Part shown: positions 8,055 through 11,197 of the stretch, piece by piece
Numbering within the stretch: position 1 is the stretch's first letter
Layout: the number at the start of each line of letters is the position of its first letter
Source: Thermococcus sp.
Lineage (GTDB): Archaea > Methanobacteriota_B > Thermococci > Thermococcales > Thermococcaceae
NCBI GenBank assembly: GCA_027035445.1
Contig: JALVUT010000169.1
Span: forward strand, 1-11,197
Reading direction: 5' to 3'
Length of the DNA stretch: 11,197 nucleotides
Made by a program: the position numbers and the translations under genes
Notes under the pieces: generated by a model
What the model was told of the DNA's origin: nothing
What the model saw: the letters and a program-made list of their open reading frames with translations, nothing else
Database searches by the model: none

Positions 8055-8497
8055 GACACCGCTTTTTAATCGGTCTCCTAGTTATCACGATCCTGATGCT
8101 GACGTCGTTTTTGGCGGCCTACAGGGCCAATGAACATGCACGGGGTTACATCGGACCGGGAAAGATTCAGCTGGAAAGCGGAAGGCTCAGCTACATTCCC
8201 TTCCATTCTCCCGGATGGACCCTCCTTAACGTATCCTGCAACGGTAGGGGAAGCCTTCTACTGAAGGATCAGTTTTCGGGCGGGAATCTTTTGGATATCC
8301 CCGTTGAATCCCACGTTAACCGGGTTGTTGTAATCCCCCATGAGGGCACCTACGCGCTTTACACAAACGGTAGCATGTTCTGTTCAGGTTATATCTCCGA
8401 GGTTCACCCAACCTCAAGAACTCAGGGTGTCCTCTGGGTTTCAGTTGGAGTGCTGTCAGTTCTCCTCGCGTTTCTTCTATGGAGGTGGTGGAGTTGA
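8051..8497 (+). CDS. Two-helix membrane protein with extracytoplasmic domain, unknown function
   Basis: This 148-residue protein has a hydrophobic helix at about 5-23, a domain of about 100 residues outside the membrane, and a second helix at 126-144 that ends LLWRWWS, similar to the LLWRRGGT end of the 349-residue protein. The outer domain looks beta-rich, has two cysteines (Cys63, Cys111) and two sequons (Asn60, Asn106). I do not recognise it. The ATG at 8051 overlaps the permease stop (ATGA) and follows AAGGAGGG by about 7 nt. Lying between permease and ATPase with 4-nt overlaps on both sides, it is probably an accessory subunit of the transporter. The frame is open far upstream, antiparallel to nothing and overlapping the permease; that extension is a shadow. 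Confidence 0.78.
   Translation: MRHRFLIGLLVITILMLTSFLAAYRANEHARGYIGPGKIQLESGRLSYIPFHSPGWTLLNVSCNGRGSLLLKDQFSGGNLLDIPVESHVNRVVVIPHEGTYALYTNGSMFCSGYISEVHPTSRTQGVLWVSVGVLSVLLAFLLWRWWS
8481..8487 (+). promoter_or_regulatory. Ribosome binding site that decides the TTG start of the ATPase
   Basis: GGAGGTG is the strongest match to the 16S tail in this operon and lies 6 nt before TTG 8494. The in-frame ATG at 8479 overlaps this site and has no purine-rich stretch upstream, so the later TTG start is preferred. Confidence 0.6.
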
Positions 8498-9171
8498 TAA
8501 AGGCCGAGAACCTTACCAAACGCTTTGGAAACATCAAAGCCCTCGATGGGGTTACGGTTGAGATCCCCGAGGGTGCGAACCTTATCCTTGGCCCGAACGG
8601 CGGGGGGAAAAGCACCCTCTTCAAGCTCGCCACCGGTGTCTACAGGCCGACCTCAGGGAGGATAAGGCTCATGGGAAAGGAGCCCTGGAAGGACGCCGCG
8701 GTGAAGGCAAAGATCGGCGTTGCCTACGACCCAGTCTCATTCCCTCCCCTCATCTCCGGGAGGGAGTGGCTGGGGTTCATAGCGAGGTCAAAGGGTTATG
8801 GTGAGGAGGAGGTCGAGAGGGTCGCAAAGCTCTTTGACCTCGACTTCATTGACGAGCTAACGCGGGGCTATTCCTCCGGAATGCTGAAGAAGCTCGCGGT
8901 GGCACAGGCGTTCATCGGTGACCCTGCACTAGTCATGATAGATGAGCCTCTCTCAAACCTCGACTTTGGGAGTATGACCCGCTTCATAAAACTTCTGAAA
9001 AAGGAGGGTGGGGAAAGGAACTTCCTTGTGATAAGCCATATCTGGGAGCCACTCCTGCCGATCGTCGATAGGGTTTACGTGATAGCCAACGGAAAGATTG
9101 TCCTCAGCGGTGAGAGCAGGGACGTAACGGATGAGGTAGAAAGGCTCTTCAAGCTTAAAGTGGAAGTCTAA
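8494..9171 (+). CDS. ABC transporter ATP-binding protein
   Basis: This cytoplasmic ATPase should drive the ABC-2 permease encoded two genes upstream. Numbered from TTG 8494 (225 residues), it has Walker A GPNGGGKST (33-41), the signature region SSGML (127-131), Walker B ALVMIDEP (145-152), the D-loop SNLD (154-157) and the H-loop His182 (ISHIW). Two departures stand out: the signature reads SSGM rather than LSGGQ, and the usual Q-loop glutamine is not seen (VAYDPVSF, 76-83). Both occur in subgroups of ABC-2 ATPases, so activity is still expected. The TTG start overlaps the previous stop (TTGA) and has a strong GGAGGTG; starting at ATG 8479 would add five residues. Its last 4 nt overlap the convergent cbiO gene. 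Confidence 0.9.
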   Translation: MIKAENLTKRFGNIKALDGVTVEIPEGANLILGPNGGGKSTLFKLATGVYRPTSGRIRLMGKEPWKDAAVKAKIGVAYDPVSFPPLISGREWLGFIARSKGYGEEEVERVAKLFDLDFIDELTRGYSSGMLKKLAVAQAFIGDPALVMIDEPLSNLDFGSMTRFIKLLKKEGGERNFLVISHIWEPLLPIVDRVYVIANGKIVLSGESRDVTDEVERLFKLKVEV

Positions 9172-9977
9172 CACCTCCCCCACTTTCTCAGGATCTCTGC
9201 CGCCTCCTCCACGCTCATCGGTACCTCTTTCATGCCGAGGGCATGGAAAAGCTTGACGATTTCAGGGACATCCAGATTGGTTTTCTCTATCAGCTCTGGC
9301 TTGGAGAAGAGCTCACGTGGATCCCCCTCAAAAACCACGGAGCCGTCGAGGACGTAGACCCTGTCCGCGAGACGTATGAGCCTGAGGTCGTGAGTTACAA
9401 CGACCACGGTTTTGCCCTTCTGCTTCCAGCTGCGTATCAGGTTCAGCATGAAGTTCCTGTTTCTTAGGTCAAGATCCCTGGTGGGTTCATCCAACAGGAG
9501 GACCCCGGGGTTCGTGCTCAGAACTGCCGCTATAGAGGCCTTCTTCTTCTCACCGCCGCTGAGGTTGTAGGGGTGTCTGTCGGCCAGTTCCTCAATTTCA
9601 AGAAGTTGCAGGGCCTCAAGTGCTTTTTTGACCCCTGTCCCTTTTCCCCAGAGGTGAACCGGCCCGAAGGCCACATCATCCAGTACCGTCGCGCTGAAGA
9701 GCATGACATCTGGGCTCTGGAATAGGAACCCCACCTCTCTCCTGAACCCCGGGTCCGTCATGGTCTCCTCTGTTATTGGTTCTCCATTGAAGAGCACCTC
9801 CCCTTCGGTTGGGAGTATCAGGGCATCCATTACCTTGAGAAGAGTGGTTTTTCCGGCCCCGTTTGGGCCTATTACAGCAAGGGTTTCACCCTTTCTTACC
9901 TCCATATTGATGTTTCTCAGGGCCCATTCTCCGGCCGGGTAACGGTAGCCGACGTCCCTAAGCTCGTAGACCTTCAC
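9168..9977 (-). CDS. cbiO: Energy-coupling factor ATPase, cobalt/nickel transport (CbiO type)
   Basis: This is the ATPase of an ECF transporter that brings divalent cobalt or nickel into the cell. The 269 residues show Walker A GPNGAGKTT (37-45), the Q-loop FQSPD (Gln87), the signature LSGGEKKK (139-146), Walker B VLLLDE (159-164) and the H-loop VVTHD (His196). The KxSIAAVL context after the signature is typical of the CbiO/EcfA branch. A C-terminal extension of about 40 residues (about 225-269) follows the ABC core, as in EcfA proteins. The start is GTG at 9977, overlapping the cbiQ stop (GTGA), with GGAGGTG a few bases upstream on this strand. The end overlaps the convergent ATPase gene by 4 nt, so no room is left for a terminator between them. 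Confidence 0.92.
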   Translation of the reverse strand: MKVYELRDVGYRYPAGEWALRNINMEVRKGETLAVIGPNGAGKTTLLKVMDALILPTEGEVLFNGEPITEETMTDPGFRREVGFLFQSPDVMLFSATVLDDVAFGPVHLWGKGTGVKKALEALQLLEIEELADRHPYNLSGGEKKKASIAAVLSTNPGVLLLDEPTRDLDLRNRNFMLNLIRSWKQKGKTVVVVTHDLRLIRLADRVYVLDGSVVFEGDPRELFSKPELIEKTNLDVPEIVKLFHALGMKEVPMSVEEAAEILRKWGRC

Positions 9978-10795
9978 CCGAGCACCTCCCTGGTTACGAC
10001 TGCAAAGGCCAGGAGGATCAAGGTAAAAGCTACTAGTACATAGTCCGTTTTCTTTATCCTCAGCCCTCCAGAGTTGATATACTCATTGGAGTAGCCTCTA
10101 GCGAGCATCGCATAGTACACCTCTTCACCCAGGGAGTTTGCCTTTATAAAAGTTGCCCCTATGTGCTTCCCGGCCTCTTTCCAGCCCTCCACAAGGCCAA
10201 GGTTGCCGGCCAGTCTTGAGCGCCTTGCGTGCATGGAATCCAGCAGGAGCTTTGCGAGGAGAAAAATGTACCTGTAGGCGAGGGTCGTTATCGTTATCAC
10301 GGTTCCTGGAACCCTCAAACTGGCCAGGGCAGAGACGAGGTCGTTCCAACGGGTTGTCATTGTGAATAGAACGGCGTATGAGACGGCGGCTGCAACCCGG
10401 AGCGTGAAGATGGTCGCCCAAATCAGGCCTTCCCAGCTTGCACTCCACCCAACTAGGGGGAGGCTGAAGACTGTCTTTCCTGGTATCATGAAGATGGACG
10501 GGATTGATATCAAACCGGTGAATATGGGAATGAAGAACCAGACCCTCTTCACAAAGTCCAAAACGCGGATGTGGGAGAGGAGGGCAAATATGAGAGGTAC
10601 CATGTAGAAAAATAGGACAAGAGGGAGGCTATCCAGGGAAACAACCACCGCTACAAGTAACAGGAGGGAGAGGAGCTTAACCCTCGGGTCGGCCTTTTGG
10701 AGCAGGCCATCCCTTCTTGTGTACTTCTCCGAGAACACAGCCTCGGTCGTGAATTCAAGCACCTCCCTTGCCGTGCTCTCGAGGAAGCCTCCCAT
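9974..10795 (-). CDS. cbiQ: Energy-coupling factor transmembrane protein, cobalt/nickel transport (CbiQ type)
   Basis: The T-component links the CbiO ATPase to the metal-binding S-component in the membrane. The 273 residues contain the N-terminal DPRVKL motif (36-41) before the first helix, several further hydrophobic helices, and two coupling motifs near the end: Ala-Arg-Arg (190-192) and Ala-Arg-Gly (232-234), the pair that docks to the ATPase in EcfT/CbiQ proteins. A last hydrophobic helix lies near 252-267. I chose the ATG at 10795 because AGGTGG (10806-10801 on this strand) precedes it by 5 nt; a GTG at 10804 lies within that site. It starts 16 nt after the small membrane protein and overlaps cbiO by 4 nt. 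Confidence 0.9.
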   Translation of the reverse strand: MGGFLESTAREVLEFTTEAVFSEKYTRRDGLLQKADPRVKLLSLLLLVAVVVSLDSLPLVLFFYMVPLIFALLSHIRVLDFVKRVWFFIPIFTGLISIPSIFMIPGKTVFSLPLVGWSASWEGLIWATIFTLRVAAAVSYAVLFTMTTRWNDLVSALASLRVPGTVITITTLAYRYIFLLAKLLLDSMHARRSRLAGNLGLVEGWKEAGKHIGATFIKANSLGEEVYYAMLARGYSNEYINSGGLRIKKTDYVLVAFTLILLAFAVVTREVLG

Positions 10796-10811
10796 CTTTA
10801 CCACCTGAGAC

Positions 10812-11132
10812 TCAGCCCCTTGCCAGCTTCACAGCCGCGTAGTAGAACCCGAGGACAAGGGAAACCCCAACCACGGCAGAGATTATGTAGCCTGCGGACG
10901 CATGAAACATATCATTCCAACCGGGGACGTTATAATCGGGAAGCACTGCATGGTTCCACATACTGGAGAGCTTTTCCATGCCTGGAAGCTTCTGGCCCAC
11001 CATGTGCTCAATCGTGCTCACATCCCACTCACCCCAAGCACCACTGGAGTTCCACACCAGTAGGATCCCCAGGGGGGATAGAACCACCATAACGGCGATT
11101 GCGGTCAAGAGGCCCTTTATGAGACGATCCAT
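10812..11132 (-). CDS. Small CbiN/PDGLE-like membrane component of the cobalt/nickel transporter
   Basis: This 106-residue protein has two hydrophobic helices (about 6-26 and 82-101) joined by an outside loop of about 55 residues. The LSPLGILL segment at the end of helix 1 and the glycine-rich second helix (SAGYIISAVVGVSLVLG) fit the PDGLE/CbiN family, whose members are accessory parts of CbiMNQO or NikMNQO transporters. The family namesake PDGLE motif itself is not evident, so this is a divergent member assigned partly by position between CbiM-like and cbiQ. The ATG at 11132 lies 4 nt after the upstream stop, and the purine run GGAGGG within the end of that gene can serve as ribosome binding site. 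Confidence 0.68.
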   Translation of the reverse strand: MDRLIKGLLTAIAVMVVLSPLGILLVWNSSGAWGEWDVSTIEHMVGQKLPGMEKLSSMWNHAVLPDYNVPGWNDMFHASAGYIISAVVGVSLVLGFYYAAVKLARG

Positions 11133-11136
11133 GGGT

Positions 11137-11197
11137 TCATCCCTCCGTCCGGAGTATCGTTCTCATCCCAAACAGGTCAGGTCTGCTCTTTCTCACA
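11137..11197 (-). CDS. C-terminal end of a probable CbiM-like substrate-binding membrane protein
   Basis: On the minus strand one frame stays open from the window edge to TGA at 11139-11137, giving 20 C-terminal residues that include RPDLFGMRTILRTEG. Its stop lies 4 nt before the small CbiN-like gene. In CbiMNQO operons the gene at this place is cbiM, the S-component that binds the metal. The tail is a hydrophilic, basic cytoplasmic-type end, as expected, but too short to prove the family. Confidence 0.5.
   Translation of the reverse strand, partial: VRKSRPDLFGMRTILRTEG

Overview
The window reads as chromosomal DNA of a hyperthermophilic euryarchaeon of the order Thermococcales, most likely Thermococcus. 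This rests on an ADP-dependent glucokinase beside a cupin-type phosphoglucose isomerase, on archaeal BRE/TATA promoters with very short leaders, on GGTGAT-type ribosome binding sites, and on tight overlapping operons. No tRNA, rRNA, CRISPR array, insertion sequence or integrase was seen.

Region 1 (1-5591, all + strand) is central sugar metabolism. It holds the 3' end of an M50-type membrane protease, then pgi, glkA, manC (fused GDP-mannose pyrophosphorylase/mannose-6-phosphate isomerase), a small three-helix membrane protein, and an alpha-D-phosphohexomutase. Read together, the genes give an uninterrupted route glucose -> G6P -> F6P -> M6P -> M1P -> GDP-mannose. Glycolytic entry therefore lies beside the supply of activated mannose for glycans and polar lipids. 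pgi and glkA each have a candidate Thermococcales-glycolytic-motif (Tgr/TrmBL1 operator), one upstream and one downstream of the TATA box.

Region 2 (5592-5822) is the only sizeable gap. It holds a hairpin/T-tract likely to end the sugar operon, two small inverted repeats, a good BRE/TATA, and a G9 tract just before the next start codon.

Region 3 (5823-9171, + strand) is the least familiar part: a five-gene operon of a small secreted aromatic-rich protein, a sequon-rich surface protein with a C-terminal anchor, an ABC-2 type permease, a two-helix membrane protein with an extracytoplasmic domain, and the ABC ATPase. The last three junctions are 4-nt start/stop overlaps. Each of the three exported proteins has exactly two cysteines. 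The layout resembles a secreted-peptide plus dedicated ABC transporter/immunity locus (archaeocin-like), but function is not proven and I recognise no homologue of the secreted protein.

Region 4 (9168-11197, - strand) converges on region 3 with a 4-nt overlap of the terminal coding sequences. It is an ECF/Cbi-type nickel or cobalt uptake operon in the order CbiM-like (only the C-terminus here), CbiN/PDGLE-like small membrane protein, CbiQ, CbiO. Its promoter lies outside the window.
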